Assembly: GCA_963758335.1 (NCBI GenBank)
Contig: CAVWVF010000005.1
Coordinates: 186,001-250,000, forward strand
Direction: 5' to 3'
Source: Roseiarcus sp963758335
GTDB taxonomy: Bacteria > Pseudomonadota > Alphaproteobacteria > Rhizobiales > Beijerinckiaceae
Length of the DNA: 64,000 nt
In this document: in pieces, positions 16,557-26,621 of the stretch
Position numbering within the stretch: the stretch's first letter is position 1
Layout of the letters: the number at the start of each line of letters is the position of its first letter
Program-made: the position numbers and the translations under genes
Notes under the pieces: generated by a model
Seen by the model: only the letters and a program-made list of their open reading frames with translations
What the model was told of the DNA's origin: nothing
Databases searched by the model: none

Positions 16557-17986
16557 AACAGCGTCTGCGCCGCCGCCATCGCCGCGTCGGTCAACGGCCA
16601 AGGGGCGAGCGCGAACGCGATAATCAGCAGAGCCGCGACTCCCAGTACGCTACGGGCGACCAGGGTCGGGCGGTCGAACGCCTTGGCCGGCTCGTCGAAA
16701 TACATGAGCTTCACGATGCGCAAATAATAATAGGCGCCGACCGCGCTCGCCAGCACGCCGATGACCGCAAGGCCGTACAAGTCGGCCTTGATGGCGGCGG
16801 CGAAAACGTAGAACTTGGCGAAGAAGCCGGCGAGCGGAGGGACTCCGGCGAGCGAGAACATCATCGCCGCCAGGAAAAAGGCCATGGTCGGATCCGTCCG
16901 CGCTAGGCCCGCGAGATCGGCGATGGTCTCGACCGGCCGACCGTCGCGCCGCATCGAGAGAATGACCGCGAAGGTCCCGAGCGTCATGACGACATAGATC
17001 GCCATGTAGACGATGACGCTCTGCACGCCCTCGACCGTGCCGGCCGCAAGGCCGACCAGCGCGTAGCCCATGTGACTTATCGACGAATAGGCCATCAGCC
17101 GCTTGAAGTTGGTCTGGCCGATGGCGGCGAAGGCGCCGAGCCACATCGAGGCGATCGAGACGAAGGTGAGGATCTGCCGCCAGTCGTTGGCGATGCCGGG
17201 GAAGGCCGTAAGGGCGACGCGGACGAGAACGGCCATGGCCGCGATTTTTGGCGCCGTAGCAAAGAAGGTCGTCACCGGGGTCGGCGCGCCCTCGTACACG
17301 TCGGGCGTCCACATGTGGAACGGCACCGCCGAGATCTTGTAGGCGAGCCCCGCCAGCACGAACACGAGGCCGAACAGCACCTCGATGCTCCGGTGATCAT
17401 GCACGGCGGCGGCGACGTCGCTGAACGACACCGACCCCGCATACCCGTAGATAAGTGAAGCGCCGTAGAGGAGAATGCCCGATGAAAGGGCGCTGAGCAC
17501 GAAATATTTGAGCCCGGCCTCGGTGGCGCGCAGGTCGTGGCGTCGATAGGCGGCGATCACATATAGCGCGAGGCTCATCAGCTCGAGGCCGAGATAAAGG
17601 GCGATGAAGTCGTTGGCCGAGATCAGCATCAGCATGCCGAGCGTCGACAGGAGGATGAGGATCGGGAACTCGAAGCCGGCGATCCGCTCCGAACGCATGA
17701 ATTCGAGTGACAGGAGGAGCGTCACCAGCGAGCCGATCACGGTCAGGCCGCTCATGAAGCGGGTGAACGCGTCGTCGGCGAAAGCGCCGTAGAACGTGAT
17801 CCCCATCGGCCGGTTCTTCGCGACGAGCAAAATGAACACGATCCCGAGGAGCGCCACAGAGATTTCGGTGACAAGGTTGTAGGCCCTCTCGCCTCTGAGC
17901 GCGCCGTAGAGCACGAGCGCCAGCGTGCCGAAGGCCAGAACCGCTTCGGGCAGGACTACCGGGAGAGAGAGGGCCGTTTGGTGCAT
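16553..17986 (-). CDS. nuoN: NADH-quinone oxidoreductase subunit N
   Basis: 477 residues with about 14 hydrophobic helices and the antiporter-like core (VPFHMWTPDVYEGAPTPVT, with the conserved Lys/His pattern, and AYSSISHMGYAL). It is one of three proton-pumping subunits in the membrane arm of complex I. It is the last nuo gene and overlaps birA. Confidence 0.95.
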   Translation of the reverse strand: MHQTALSLPVVLPEAVLAFGTLALVLYGALRGERAYNLVTEISVALLGIVFILLVAKNRPMGITFYGAFADDAFTRFMSGLTVIGSLVTLLLSLEFMRSERIAGFEFPILILLSTLGMLMLISANDFIALYLGLELMSLALYVIAAYRRHDLRATEAGLKYFVLSALSSGILLYGASLIYGYAGSVSFSDVAAAVHDHRSIEVLFGLVFVLAGLAYKISAVPFHMWTPDVYEGAPTPVTTFFATAPKIAAMAVLVRVALTAFPGIANDWRQILTFVSIASMWLGAFAAIGQTNFKRLMAYSSISHMGYALVGLAAGTVEGVQSVIVYMAIYVVMTLGTFAVILSMRRDGRPVETIADLAGLARTDPTMAFFLAAMMFSLAGVPPLAGFFAKFYVFAAAIKADLYGLAVIGVLASAVGAYYYLRIVKLMYFDEPAKAFDRPTLVARSVLGVAALLIIAFALAPWPLTDAAMAAAQTLF

Positions 17987-18023
17987 GGGTTGCTCGTTCT
18001 CAAAAAAAGGTCCGGGGTCTTTG

Positions 18024-19526
18024 TCAGAGGCCGGCCGTCTTGGTCGCCGTCATCGCGTGCTCGACGCCCCTGAGGATCGCCTCGATCGAAGCCGAGCTCG
18101 CGTCGATGACCGGCTGGGGATGGACGCCGTAAAAAATGACCAGGAGCCCCAGCGGCAGGAGGGTCGCGATTTCGCGCGGCGCCAAGTCGACGATCGACCT
18201 CAGGTTCGCTTTCTCGATCACGCCAAAAATGACCCGGCGATAAAGATAAAGCGCGTAAGCCGCCGACAGGATGCTGCCGGTGGCGGCGAAGAAGGCGACC
18301 CAGGTGTTGGTCTGGAACGTGCCGATCAGGGTCAGAAACTCGCCGATGAACCCGGTGGTGCCCGGCAGGCCGATGTTGGCGAGAGTGAACACCATGAAGG
18401 CGACGGCGTAGAGCGGCATGCGCTGCACCAGTCCGCCGTAGCTCTCGATCTCGTAGCTGTGCATGCGGTCGTAGACGACGCCGACGCAAAGGAAGAGCGC
18501 GCCCGAGATGAGGCCGTGGCTAATCATCTGATAGACCGCGCCCTGCACCCCCTGCGTGTTGGCGGCGAAGATGCCCATCGTGACGAAGCCCATGTGGGCG
18601 ACCGACGAATAGGCGACCAGCTTCTTCATGTTCTCCTGCGCCAGCGCGACCAGCGAGGTGTAGACGATCGCGATCACCGACAAGGCATAGATCAGTGGTG
18701 TGAAATAGTGCGAGGCGTCGGGGAACATCGGCAGAGAGAAGCGGATGAAGCCGTAGCCGCCCATCTTCAAGAGAATGGCCGCCAGGATCACCGACCCCGC
18801 GGTCGGCGCTTCGACATGCGCGTCAGGAAGCCAGGTATGGACCGGCCACATCGGCAGCTTCACCGCGAAGGAGGCGAAGAAGGCGAGCCACAGCCAAGTC
18901 TGCATCTTCGGGGCGAACGCGGTGTGGAGCAGCACGGTGATGTCGGTCGTGCCCGCCGTCCAGTACATCGCCATGATCGCGAGCAGCATCAGCACCGAGC
19001 CGGTGAACGTGTAGAGAAAGAACTTGAACGCCGCATAGACGCGGTTGCCATGGCCCCAGATGCCGATGATGAGGAACATCGGGATGAGGCCGCCCTCGAA
19101 GAACAGGTAGAACAGCACGAGGTCCAGCGCGACGAAGACGCCGATCATCAGCGTCTCCATGGCGAGGAACGTGATCATGTATTCCTTCACCCGGTTCTGG
19201 ATGGAGGACCACGAGGCGACGATGCAGATCGGCATCAGGAAGGCGGTCAGCAGGACGAACGGCATCGATATGCCGTCGACGCCGAGCTTGTAGAGGATGG
19301 CGTGCGAGAACCAGTCGTGCTCTTCCAAGAGCTGGAAACCGGGCTCGGTCGGATTGAAACGCAACCACGCGACGAGGCTCAGCGCGAATGTGATGAGCGT
19401 CGTGAAGAGGGCGATCCAGCGCGCGTTGCGCTTGGCCGCCTCCGTCTCGCCCGGCAACAGGAGGATGAACGCCGCGCCCAGCAGCGGCAGGATGAGGAGA
19501 GCCGAGAGGATCCAGGAGCCGGACAT
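18024..19526 (-). CDS. nuoM: NADH-quinone oxidoreductase subunit M
   Basis: 500 residues, starting at an ATG whose A is also the last base of the nuoL stop (translational coupling). Motifs include GVDGISMPFVLLTAFLMP, KLPMWPVHTWLPDAHVEAPT and AYSSVAHMGFV, with the proton-channel Lys and Glu residues of the antiporter fold. Proton-pumping subunit of the complex I membrane arm. Confidence 0.95.
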   Translation of the reverse strand: MSGSWILSALLILPLLGAAFILLLPGETEAAKRNARWIALFTTLITFALSLVAWLRFNPTEPGFQLLEEHDWFSHAILYKLGVDGISMPFVLLTAFLMPICIVASWSSIQNRVKEYMITFLAMETLMIGVFVALDLVLFYLFFEGGLIPMFLIIGIWGHGNRVYAAFKFFLYTFTGSVLMLLAIMAMYWTAGTTDITVLLHTAFAPKMQTWLWLAFFASFAVKLPMWPVHTWLPDAHVEAPTAGSVILAAILLKMGGYGFIRFSLPMFPDASHYFTPLIYALSVIAIVYTSLVALAQENMKKLVAYSSVAHMGFVTMGIFAANTQGVQGAVYQMISHGLISGALFLCVGVVYDRMHSYEIESYGGLVQRMPLYAVAFMVFTLANIGLPGTTGFIGEFLTLIGTFQTNTWVAFFAATGSILSAAYALYLYRRVIFGVIEKANLRSIVDLAPREIATLLPLGLLVIFYGVHPQPVIDASSASIEAILRGVEHAMTATKTAGL

Positions 19527-21526
19527 CAGAGGCGCCCCCCGCCGAACAGATACCAAGTCGCGAGCGCGGCCACGCCGAGCAGGATCGCGAAGGCGTATTG
19601 ATAGACGTAGCCGGACTGCAGCCGCACGGCGCTCCGGGTCACGTCGAGGACTCTGGCCGAGACGCCGTCCGGGCCGAGGCCGTCGATGATCGCCCCGTCC
19701 CCGCCCTTCCAGAACAGGCGCCCGATGGCGAAGGCCGGACGGACGAAGATCACGTCATAGAGCTCGTCGAAGTACCACTTGTTGAGCAGGAAGCGGTAGA
19801 GAGCCGGGAAGGCGTCGGCGAGCCGCTTCGGCGCCGTCTTGTCGACGACATACATGTAGTAAGCGACGAGCAGGCCGCCGAGCATCATCAGCGTCGGCGA
19901 CAGCGAGACGAGCGATGGGACGTGCTCCATCTCTTCCAGGATGTGGTTCTCCTGGCCGAGGAACAGCGAATTGCGCCAGAATTCGGAGACGCCCTCGCCG
20001 ATGAACCAGCGACGGAACACAACGCCCGCGACCGTCGCGCCGAGCGCCAGGACCGCGAGCGGGACCAGCATCACCTGCGGCGATTCATGCACCTGATGGA
20101 CGCCGTGATCTGCGTGGCCGTGCGCATGTTCGTCTTGCGCCTCGGCCGGTAGTGAGGCCGCCCACTCTCCGCGGCGGCCGAAAAAGGTCATGAACAGGAG
20201 CCGCCAGGAGTAGAACGCGGTGAAGGCTGCTGCGATGTCGACGCACCAGAAGGCGTAAGTCGCGCCGAAGCGGTGTGACGCGAACGCCGCCTCGATGATC
20301 GGGTCTTTCGAATCGAAGCCGGCGAAGCCGATCGAGGTGAAGGGAATGCCGACGCCGGTCAGGGACAGCGAGCCGATCACCATCATCCAGAAGGTGACAG
20401 GGAGCTCCGCGCGGAGGCCGCCCATGCGGCGCATGTCCTGCTCGTGATGCATCGCCGTGATGACCGAGCCCGCGCCGAGGAACAGGAGCGCCTTGAAGAA
20501 GGCGTGGGTGAAGAGGTGGAAGATGCCGAGGCTGTAGCCGCCGACGCCGATGCCGACGAACATGTAGCCGAGCTGCGAGCAGGTCGAATAGGCGATGACG
20601 CGCTTGATGTCGTTCTGCACGAGGCCGACAGTCGCGGCGAAGAAGGCCGTCGTCGCCCCGATGACGAGAACGAAGCTGAGCGCGGTGGGAGACGTCTCGA
20701 ACAGGGGCGACAGGCGCGCGACCATAAACACGCCGGCGGTCACCATCGTCGCGGCGTGGATGAGGGCCGAGACCGGAGTCGGGCCTTCCATCGCGTCGGG
20801 AAGCCAGGTGTGGAGCAGGAACTGGGCCGACTTGCCCATCGCGCCCATGAACAGGAGGACGCAGGCGAGCGTCGCCGCGTCCCAGTCGAAGCCGATGAAA
20901 TGGAAGGTCTTGCCGGCAAGGCCGGGCGCGGCGGCGAACACCTGGTCGAATGTCACGGAGCCGGTCAGCGTAAAAGTCAGAAAGATGCCGAGCGCAAAGC
21001 CGAAGTCACCCACGCGGTTGACGACGAAGGCCTTGATCGCCGCGGCGTTGGCCGAGGGCCGCTCGTACCAGAAGCCGATCAGCAGGTAGGACATCAGGCC
21101 GACGCCCTCCCAGCCGAAGAACAGCTGGACGAGATTGTCCGCCGTCGCCAGCATCAGCATGGCGAAGGTGAAGAGCGACAGATAGGCGAAGAACCTCGGC
21201 CGCGACGGGTCCTCGGCCATGTAGCCGATCGAATAGACATGCACGAGAAACGACACAGTCGATACCACGACCAGCATGACCGCGGTCAGGGTGTCGATCC
21301 GCAGCGCCCAGTCGACGGCGAGCTTGCCCGAGATGAACCAGTTGGCGACCGGCACATGCGCGCCGGCGCCGGCCGCGACCTGAAAGAAGGCGATCCACGA
21401 CAGGACGAAGCAGACGCCGAGAAATCCGCTGGTGACGACTTCGGCACCGCGCGCGCCGATCCAGCGGCCGAACAGCCCGGCGATCAGGAAGCCGAAGAGC
21501 GGTAAGAAGACGATCAGATCGTACAT
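19526..21526 (-). CDS. nuoL: NADH-quinone oxidoreductase subunit L
   Basis: 666 residues, the largest antiporter-like subunit. It has GKSAQFLLHTWLPDAMEGPT, AYSTCSQLGYMFVGIG and a long C-terminal hydrophilic-plus-helix extension that forms the lateral arm along the membrane domain. It carries out distal proton pumping. A His/Glu-rich loop (DEHAHGHADHGVHQ) lies at about residues 465-480, a variable region in this family. Confidence 0.95.
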   Translation of the reverse strand: MYDLIVFLPLFGFLIAGLFGRWIGARGAEVVTSGFLGVCFVLSWIAFFQVAAGAGAHVPVANWFISGKLAVDWALRIDTLTAVMLVVVSTVSFLVHVYSIGYMAEDPSRPRFFAYLSLFTFAMLMLATADNLVQLFFGWEGVGLMSYLLIGFWYERPSANAAAIKAFVVNRVGDFGFALGIFLTFTLTGSVTFDQVFAAAPGLAGKTFHFIGFDWDAATLACVLLFMGAMGKSAQFLLHTWLPDAMEGPTPVSALIHAATMVTAGVFMVARLSPLFETSPTALSFVLVIGATTAFFAATVGLVQNDIKRVIAYSTCSQLGYMFVGIGVGGYSLGIFHLFTHAFFKALLFLGAGSVITAMHHEQDMRRMGGLRAELPVTFWMMVIGSLSLTGVGIPFTSIGFAGFDSKDPIIEAAFASHRFGATYAFWCVDIAAAFTAFYSWRLLFMTFFGRRGEWAASLPAEAQDEHAHGHADHGVHQVHESPQVMLVPLAVLALGATVAGVVFRRWFIGEGVSEFWRNSLFLGQENHILEEMEHVPSLVSLSPTLMMLGGLLVAYYMYVVDKTAPKRLADAFPALYRFLLNKWYFDELYDVIFVRPAFAIGRLFWKGGDGAIIDGLGPDGVSARVLDVTRSAVRLQSGYVYQYAFAILLGVAALATWYLFGGGRL

Positions 21527-21536
21527 GCGCCCTGTC

Positions 21537-21839
21537 TCAGCCCTTCAGCGAATTGATGTCTTCGACCGCGATCGAGCCGCGATTGCGGTAGTAGGCGACG
21601 AGGACCGCCAGGCCGATCGCCGCCTCCGCCGCGGCGACGGTCAGGACGAACAGCGCGAAGGCCTGCCCCGTCAGGTCGCCTGAGTAGCTCGAGAAGGCGA
21701 CGAGGTTGATGTTGACCGAGAGCAGGATCAGCTCGACCGACATCAGTATGATGATGATGTTCTTGTGGTTGAGGATGATGCCGGCGATGCCGATGGTGAA
21801 CACGATCGCCGCGAGCGTCAGATAGGCGGAGAGGTCCAT
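21537..21839 (-). CDS. nuoK: NADH-quinone oxidoreductase subunit K
   Basis: 100 residues with three helices. GIILNHKNIIIILMSVELIL and AAAEAAIGLAVLVAYYRNRG contain the two conserved membrane Glu residues that form part of the proton path. It lies 10 bases before nuoL and 11 bases after nuoJ in the operon. Confidence 0.95.
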   Translation of the reverse strand: MDLSAYLTLAAIVFTIGIAGIILNHKNIIIILMSVELILLSVNINLVAFSSYSGDLTGQAFALFVLTVAAAEAAIGLAVLVAYYRNRGSIAVEDINSLKG

Positions 21840-21850
21840 GGGTTGATCCT

Positions 21851-22453
21851 TCAGATGCCGGCGCGCGAGGTGACCTTGCGCAGCTCGACCGCGGTCTCGG
21901 GATTGCGCGCGACCTGGGCGCCGACGTCCTGACGCTTGACGCCCGCCTTGTGACGCAGGGTGAGGACGATCGCGCCGATCATCGCAGTGAGCAGGATCAT
22001 GCCGGCCGCCTGGAAGAAATAAAAATAGCGGGTGTAGAGCACCTCGCCGAGCGCGGCGGTGTTCGACAGCGTGCCGGCCGGCGTCGCGGGTTCGGCCCGA
22101 TTCGGCGCGACCCCCCATCCCGAGACGACGTAGACGAGCTCCGCCGCGACGCAGAAGGCGATCAGAATCCCTTGCGGAAGGTATTGGACGAAGCCCTGCT
22201 TCATGCGGGCGAAATCGACGTCGAGCAGCATGACGATGAAGAGGAACAGCACCGCCACCGCGCCGACGTAGACGACGACCAGGATCATCGCGAGGAATTC
22301 CGCGCCCATCAGAAGGAATAACCCCGCTGCGCTGACGAATGCGAGGATCAGGAACAGCACGGAATGGACCGGATTCCTGGCCGAGATCACGGCGAGCGCC
22401 GACCCGACGAGGATCGTCGCGAAGATCCAGAAAAACACACCCTCGGCCTGCAT
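21851..22453 (-). CDS. nuoJ: NADH-quinone oxidoreductase subunit J
   Basis: 200 residues with five helices. Start MQAEGVFFWIFATILVGSAL; VVVYVGAVAVLFLFIVMLLD is the conserved glycine-containing third helix. Membrane-arm subunit next to the quinone site. A block of palindromic repeats separates it from nuoI, which is unusual inside a tightly packed operon. Confidence 0.95.
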   Translation of the reverse strand: MQAEGVFFWIFATILVGSALAVISARNPVHSVLFLILAFVSAAGLFLLMGAEFLAMILVVVYVGAVAVLFLFIVMLLDVDFARMKQGFVQYLPQGILIAFCVAAELVYVVSGWGVAPNRAEPATPAGTLSNTAALGEVLYTRYFYFFQAAGMILLTAMIGAIVLTLRHKAGVKRQDVGAQVARNPETAVELRKVTSRAGI

Positions 22454-22479
22454 CGTCAGCCTCTTGCAAAACCCCTCAC

Positions 22480-22628
22480 CCCGGCCCTCTCCCACAAGCA
22501 GGAGAGGGGGCGTATCCCTTCTCCGGCCTGCGGGAGAAGGTGGCGCGAAGCGCCGGATGAGGGCCGCGCCCCACCCTGCCCTCGCCTTAACCCTCACCCG
22601 GCCCTCTCCCGCAAGCGGAGAGGGGGCG
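22480..22628. repeat. Palindromic intergenic repeats between nuoI and nuoJ
   Basis: Three hairpins follow one another: CCCTCTCCCACAAGCAGGAG, TTCTCCGGCCTGCGGGAGAA and CCCTCTCCCGCAAGCGGAG with GAGGG. The same kind of repeat occurs at 29424-29570 between nuoD and nuoE. Dispersed repeats of this shape are common in alphaproteobacteria. Confidence 0.8.
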
Positions 22629-22629
22629 C

Positions 22630-23124
22630 TCACCGATATGGCGCGTCGATCGAGATGTTGCGTGCGAGCTCCCGCTCCCAGCGGGCGCCGTTTTCGAGCA
22701 GCCGGTCCTTGTCGTAGAACAGCTCCTCGCGCGTCTCCGCCGCGAATTCGAAATTCGGTCCTTCGACGATGGCGTCGACCGGGCAGGCCTCCTGGCACAT
22801 GCCGCAGTAGATGCATTTCGTCATGTCGATGTCGTAGCGCGTCGTGCGGCGGGTGCCGTCGTTGCGGCGGGGCCCGGCTTCGATCGTGATCGCCTGGGCC
22901 GGGCAGATCGCCTCGCAGAGCTTGCAGGCGATGCAGCGCTCCTCCCCGTTCGGGTAGCGGCGCAGCGCGTGCTCTCCCCGGAAGCGGGGCGAGAGCAGCG
23001 ACTTCTCGTTCGGATAGTTGAGCGTCGCCTTCGGCTTGAAGATGTAGCGGACCGACAGCGCGAACGCCGCCAGGAATTCGGCCAGGAACAGCGAGCGGGC
23101 GGACTGGGCGAGCCTGAGAGCCAT
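22630..23124 (-). CDS. nuoI: NADH-quinone oxidoreductase subunit I
   Basis: 164 residues starting MALRLAQSARSLFLAEF behind a GAGGGG site. Two 4Fe-4S motifs, CIACKLCEAICP and CIYCGMCQEACP, carry clusters N6a and N6b, which pass electrons towards NuoB. Peripheral arm of complex I. Confidence 0.95.
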   Translation of the reverse strand: MALRLAQSARSLFLAEFLAAFALSVRYIFKPKATLNYPNEKSLLSPRFRGEHALRRYPNGEERCIACKLCEAICPAQAITIEAGPRRNDGTRRTTRYDIDMTKCIYCGMCQEACPVDAIVEGPNFEFAAETREELFYDKDRLLENGARWERELARNISIDAPYR

Positions 23125-23138
23125 GCAATTCCCCTCCT

Positions 23139-24311
23139 CTAACCCGAGACGTTGGCGCCGAGGCCGGTGAGCTCGAGCACGGCGGCCACCAGGACGACCA
23201 TGAAGAGCGAGATCGGCAGGAAGACCTTCCAGCCGAGCCGCATCAGCTGGTCGTATCGATAGCGCGGCACGAAGGCCTTGACCATCGAAAAGCAGAACAC
23301 CACCGACCACATCTTGACGAGAAACCAGATGATGCCCGGTACCCAGGTGAAGGGCGCAAACGGCAGCGGCGACAGCCAGCCGCCGAGGAACAGCACGGCC
23401 GTCATGGCGGACATCGTCAGCACCGCGACGAGCTCGGTCAGAAATTGCAGCAGGAACAGCGAGGCCGAATATTCGACCGAATAGCCGGCGACGAGCTCAG
23501 ATTCGGCTTCGGTCAGGTCGAACGGCGGCCGGTTCGTCTCGGCCAGCGCCGAGACGAAAAAGATGATGAACATCGGCAGCAGCGGCAGCCAGTACCAGCC
23601 GAGGAAGCCGAAGCGCGTGTCCTGGGCGGTCACGATCTCGCTGAGGTTCAGCGATCCGGCGCACATGATAACAGTGACGATGACGAAGCCGATCGAGACT
23701 TCGTAGGACACCATCTGCGCCGCCGCGCGCAAAGCCGAGAGTAGCGGATATTTCGAATTCGAGGCCCAGCCGGCCATGATGATGCCGTAGACGCCGAGCG
23801 ACGACACGGCGAAGAGATAGAGAATGCCGACGTTGATATCGCTGATCACCCAGCCGTCCGCGACCGGGATCACCGCCCAGGCCGCGATCGCCAGCACGAC
23901 CGACACCAACGGCGCCAGAACGAACACGCCCTTGTTGGCCCCCGCCGGGATGACCGGCTCCTTGAAGATGAATTTCAGAAAGTCGGCGAACGGCTGCAAC
24001 ACGCCCCAGGGCCCAACCACGTTCGGGCCGCGCCGGAGCTGCACCGCGCCCCAGATTTTTCGCTCGATGTAGATCAAGGCGGCTGTCGACAACAGGAGGC
24101 AGACGAGCAGCAACAGGCTTTCGAGCACGTAGCGCACCGCCGTGCCGACGTCGGTCGCATACAGCCAGCGGCCGAAGGCGGCGAAATAGCCCCCGCCGAT
24201 CAGGAACCACAGCAGCGCCGCGACGACGAGGGCGGCGAGCAGCGCGGCGACGCCGAGAATGGCGAGCCAAGGCGAGGAGTCCGGGCGGCGGGAAGGGGAA
24301 ACGCTGCTCAT
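23139..24311 (-). CDS. nuoH: NADH-quinone oxidoreductase subunit H
   Basis: 390 residues, longer than usual because of an N-terminal extension before the first helix. Conserved IYIERKIWGAVQLRRGPNVV, GVLQPFADFLKFIFKEP and ETNRPPFDLTEAESELVAGY mark the subunit that forms the quinone entry chamber. It starts six bases after nuoG ends. Confidence 0.95.
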   Translation of the reverse strand: MSSVSPSRRPDSSPWLAILGVAALLAALVVAALLWFLIGGGYFAAFGRWLYATDVGTAVRYVLESLLLLVCLLLSTAALIYIERKIWGAVQLRRGPNVVGPWGVLQPFADFLKFIFKEPVIPAGANKGVFVLAPLVSVVLAIAAWAVIPVADGWVISDINVGILYLFAVSSLGVYGIIMAGWASNSKYPLLSALRAAAQMVSYEVSIGFVIVTVIMCAGSLNLSEIVTAQDTRFGFLGWYWLPLLPMFIIFFVSALAETNRPPFDLTEAESELVAGYSVEYSASLFLLQFLTELVAVLTMSAMTAVLFLGGWLSPLPFAPFTWVPGIIWFLVKMWSVVFCFSMVKAFVPRYRYDQLMRLGWKVFLPISLFMVVLVAAVLELTGLGANVSG

Positions 24312-24317
24312 CTTGGC

Positions 24318-26381
24318 CTATTCCGCCGCCTCGCGAGCGTGGCCCTGCCCCAGGGCCGAACACTCGGCCATGGTGCGCGAGGCGCGCGCGATCGGATTGG
24401 TGAGGTAGAAGTCGTGGATTGCGCCGACGAACGGGGCCTTGTCGGGCGCCCCGACCACTGCGGACAGGCCGACGATCGCGGCTGGGTCCGACGGCTCGAT
24501 CTCGTCGAAGCGCACGAGATGCGGATAGGCAGCGGCGAGCGTCGCGCGCAACTGCGCCAGCAAATCGTACGGGAGCCTCGCGCCGAGCGGATCGGACAAG
24601 GCGCGCAGGATCGACCAGTCCTCGCGCGCGTCGCCCGGCGGGAACACCGCGCGCTCGGCGAACTGCGGCCTGCCCTCGGTGTTCACGTAGATGCCGGTCT
24701 TCTCGGTGTAGGCCGCGCCCGGCAGGATGACGTCGGCGCGGTGCGCGCCGCGGTCGCCGTGCGTGCCGATATAGACGACGAAGGCGCCGGGCTCGATGTC
24801 GATCTCGTCCGCGCCGAGATTGAAGACGACTTCGAGCGCTCCCGCCTTCGCCATTGACAGCGCGTCGAGGCCGCGATCGTCCGGCACGAGGCCGAGGTCG
24901 AGGCCGCCGACGCGGGACGCGGCGGAGTGCAGCACGTTGAACCCGTTCCAGCCGTCCTTGACGACGCCCGCGGCGAGCGCCGCCTTGGCGAGGCTCGCCA
25001 GCGCCGCCGCGCCGTCGGGACGCGCGAAGGCCGCGGCGCCGACGACGAACATCGGCTTCGTCATGCCCGCCGGCGGCTTCTCGGCCACCTGGGCAAGCGT
25101 CTCCGGCCCGGCGCCGAGGTAATTGTACTTGTAGGTCAGGTCGGCCCGCTCGCCGATGAGGCCCATTAGCACGCCGCCCTTCAGCCAGCGTTTGCGGATG
25201 CGCGCATTGAGCACAGCGGCCTCGCGGCGTGGATTCGACCCGATGACGAAAATGGCGTCCGCCTGGTCGATGCCGGCGATGGTCGAATTGAACAGATAGG
25301 ACGCGCGGCCGAATTTCGGATGGAGCTTCGAACCGTCCTGGCGGCAGTCGATGTTCGGCGAGCCGAGCTTGCCAATGAGCCCCTTGAGGGCGAACATCTC
25401 CTCGACCGTCGCCAGATCGCCGACGATCGCCCCGACCCTGGAAGGCGGCGCCGTCTTCACCCTGGCGGCGATCGCGTCGAACGTCTGCCGCCAGCTCGCC
25501 GGCTTGAGCTTGCCGCCGGCGCGCACGTAAGGCCGATCGAGGCGCTGCACCTTCAGGCCGTCGCAGACGTAGCGCGTCTTGTCGGAGATCCACTCCTCGT
25601 TGATCGCGTCGTTGGTGCGCGGAAGGATGCGCACCACTTCACGGCCGCGCGAATCGATGCGGATCGCCGAGCCCAGCGCGTCGGTGACGTCGACCAACTC
25701 GGTATGCGCGAATTCCCAAGGACGGGCATGGAACGCGGTCGGCTTCGAAGTCAATGCGCCGACCGGGCAGAGGTCGATCACGTTGGCCTGCAATTCCGAG
25801 GTCATCGCGCTCTCGAGATAGGAGGTGATCTCCATGTCCTCGCCGCGCCCGATCGCGCCGAGCTCCGGCACGCCCGCGACCTCGGTGGCGAAGCGCACGC
25901 AGCGGGTGCACTGGATGCAGCGGTTCATCGAGGTCTTGACGAGCGGGCCGAGGTATTTGTCCTCCACCGCGCGCTTGTTCTCCGAAAACCGCGACGAGTC
26001 GGCGCCGTAGGCCATCGCCTGATCCTGCAGGTCGCATTCGCCGCCCTGATCGCAGATTGGGCAGTCGAGCGGATGGTTGATGAGCAGGAACTCCATCACC
26101 CCCTGGCGCGCCTTGCGCACCATCGGGGAATTGGTCTCGACGACCGGTGGCTCGCCGTTCGGGCCCGGGCGCAGGTCTTTCACCGCCATGGCGCAGGAAG
26201 CTGTCGGCTTCGGCGGGCCGCCCTTCACTTCGACGAGGCACATCCGGCAGTTGCCGGCGATCGACAGCCGCTCGTGGAAACAGAAGCGCGGGATTTCCGC
26301 GCCGGCGAATTCGCAGGCCTGCAGGAGCGTGTATTCGGCCGGAACTTCAATTTCCTTGCCGTCGATGATGATCTTCTTCAT
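24318..26381 (-). CDS. nuoG: NADH-quinone oxidoreductase subunit G
   Basis: 687 residues. The start MKKIIIDGKEIEVPAEY was chosen because the 73-residue gene upstream overlaps it by four bases (ATGA). Ferredoxin-like 2Fe-2S ligands lie in PRFCFHERL, GNCRMCLVEV and TASCA; the His-Cys3 cluster in HPLDCPICDQGGECDLQD; the 4Fe-4S cluster in NRCIQCTRCVRFATE. A molybdopterin-oxidoreductase-like domain without cofactor follows. It carries electrons through the peripheral arm. Confidence 0.95.
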   Translation of the reverse strand: MKKIIIDGKEIEVPAEYTLLQACEFAGAEIPRFCFHERLSIAGNCRMCLVEVKGGPPKPTASCAMAVKDLRPGPNGEPPVVETNSPMVRKARQGVMEFLLINHPLDCPICDQGGECDLQDQAMAYGADSSRFSENKRAVEDKYLGPLVKTSMNRCIQCTRCVRFATEVAGVPELGAIGRGEDMEITSYLESAMTSELQANVIDLCPVGALTSKPTAFHARPWEFAHTELVDVTDALGSAIRIDSRGREVVRILPRTNDAINEEWISDKTRYVCDGLKVQRLDRPYVRAGGKLKPASWRQTFDAIAARVKTAPPSRVGAIVGDLATVEEMFALKGLIGKLGSPNIDCRQDGSKLHPKFGRASYLFNSTIAGIDQADAIFVIGSNPRREAAVLNARIRKRWLKGGVLMGLIGERADLTYKYNYLGAGPETLAQVAEKPPAGMTKPMFVVGAAAFARPDGAAALASLAKAALAAGVVKDGWNGFNVLHSAASRVGGLDLGLVPDDRGLDALSMAKAGALEVVFNLGADEIDIEPGAFVVYIGTHGDRGAHRADVILPGAAYTEKTGIYVNTEGRPQFAERAVFPPGDAREDWSILRALSDPLGARLPYDLLAQLRATLAAAYPHLVRFDEIEPSDPAAIVGLSAVVGAPDKAPFVGAIHDFYLTNPIARASRTMAECSALGQGHAREAAE

Positions 26382-26599
26382 GCGCCATTCGCCCCGTGAC
26401 CGGCGTGCCAATACGCGAGCAGATCGGTGACGGCAATCCCGTCGATCGTTGCGCCCTCGAGCCGGCCGTCGACAATCGACGCGCCGACGAGGTTCGCCCT
26501 CTCGTTCCTCGAGCCGGCCAGATTGGCGTCGTCCAAGCGCGACCCGTAAGGGTCGGCGTGACGGACATCCATCAGATGCTTCTCACCTTCGATCGTCAT
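26378..26599 (-). CDS. Short pentapeptide-repeat-like protein in the nuo operon
   Basis: 73 residues. The middle part follows an A(N/D)LxX pattern (DDANLAGSRNERANLVGASI then VDGRLEGATIDGIAV), as in pentapeptide-repeat proteins, and the C-terminus is HWAGHG-like tail WHAGHGANGA. Its stop overlaps the nuoG start, so expression is coupled to complex I genes. Function unknown; a role in complex I assembly is only a guess. Confidence 0.65.
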   Translation of the reverse strand: MTIEGEKHLMDVRHADPYGSRLDDANLAGSRNERANLVGASIVDGRLEGATIDGIAVTDLLAYWHAGHGANGA

Positions 26600-26621
26600 G
26601 GCGTCGGTCCGTTTCGCCCGG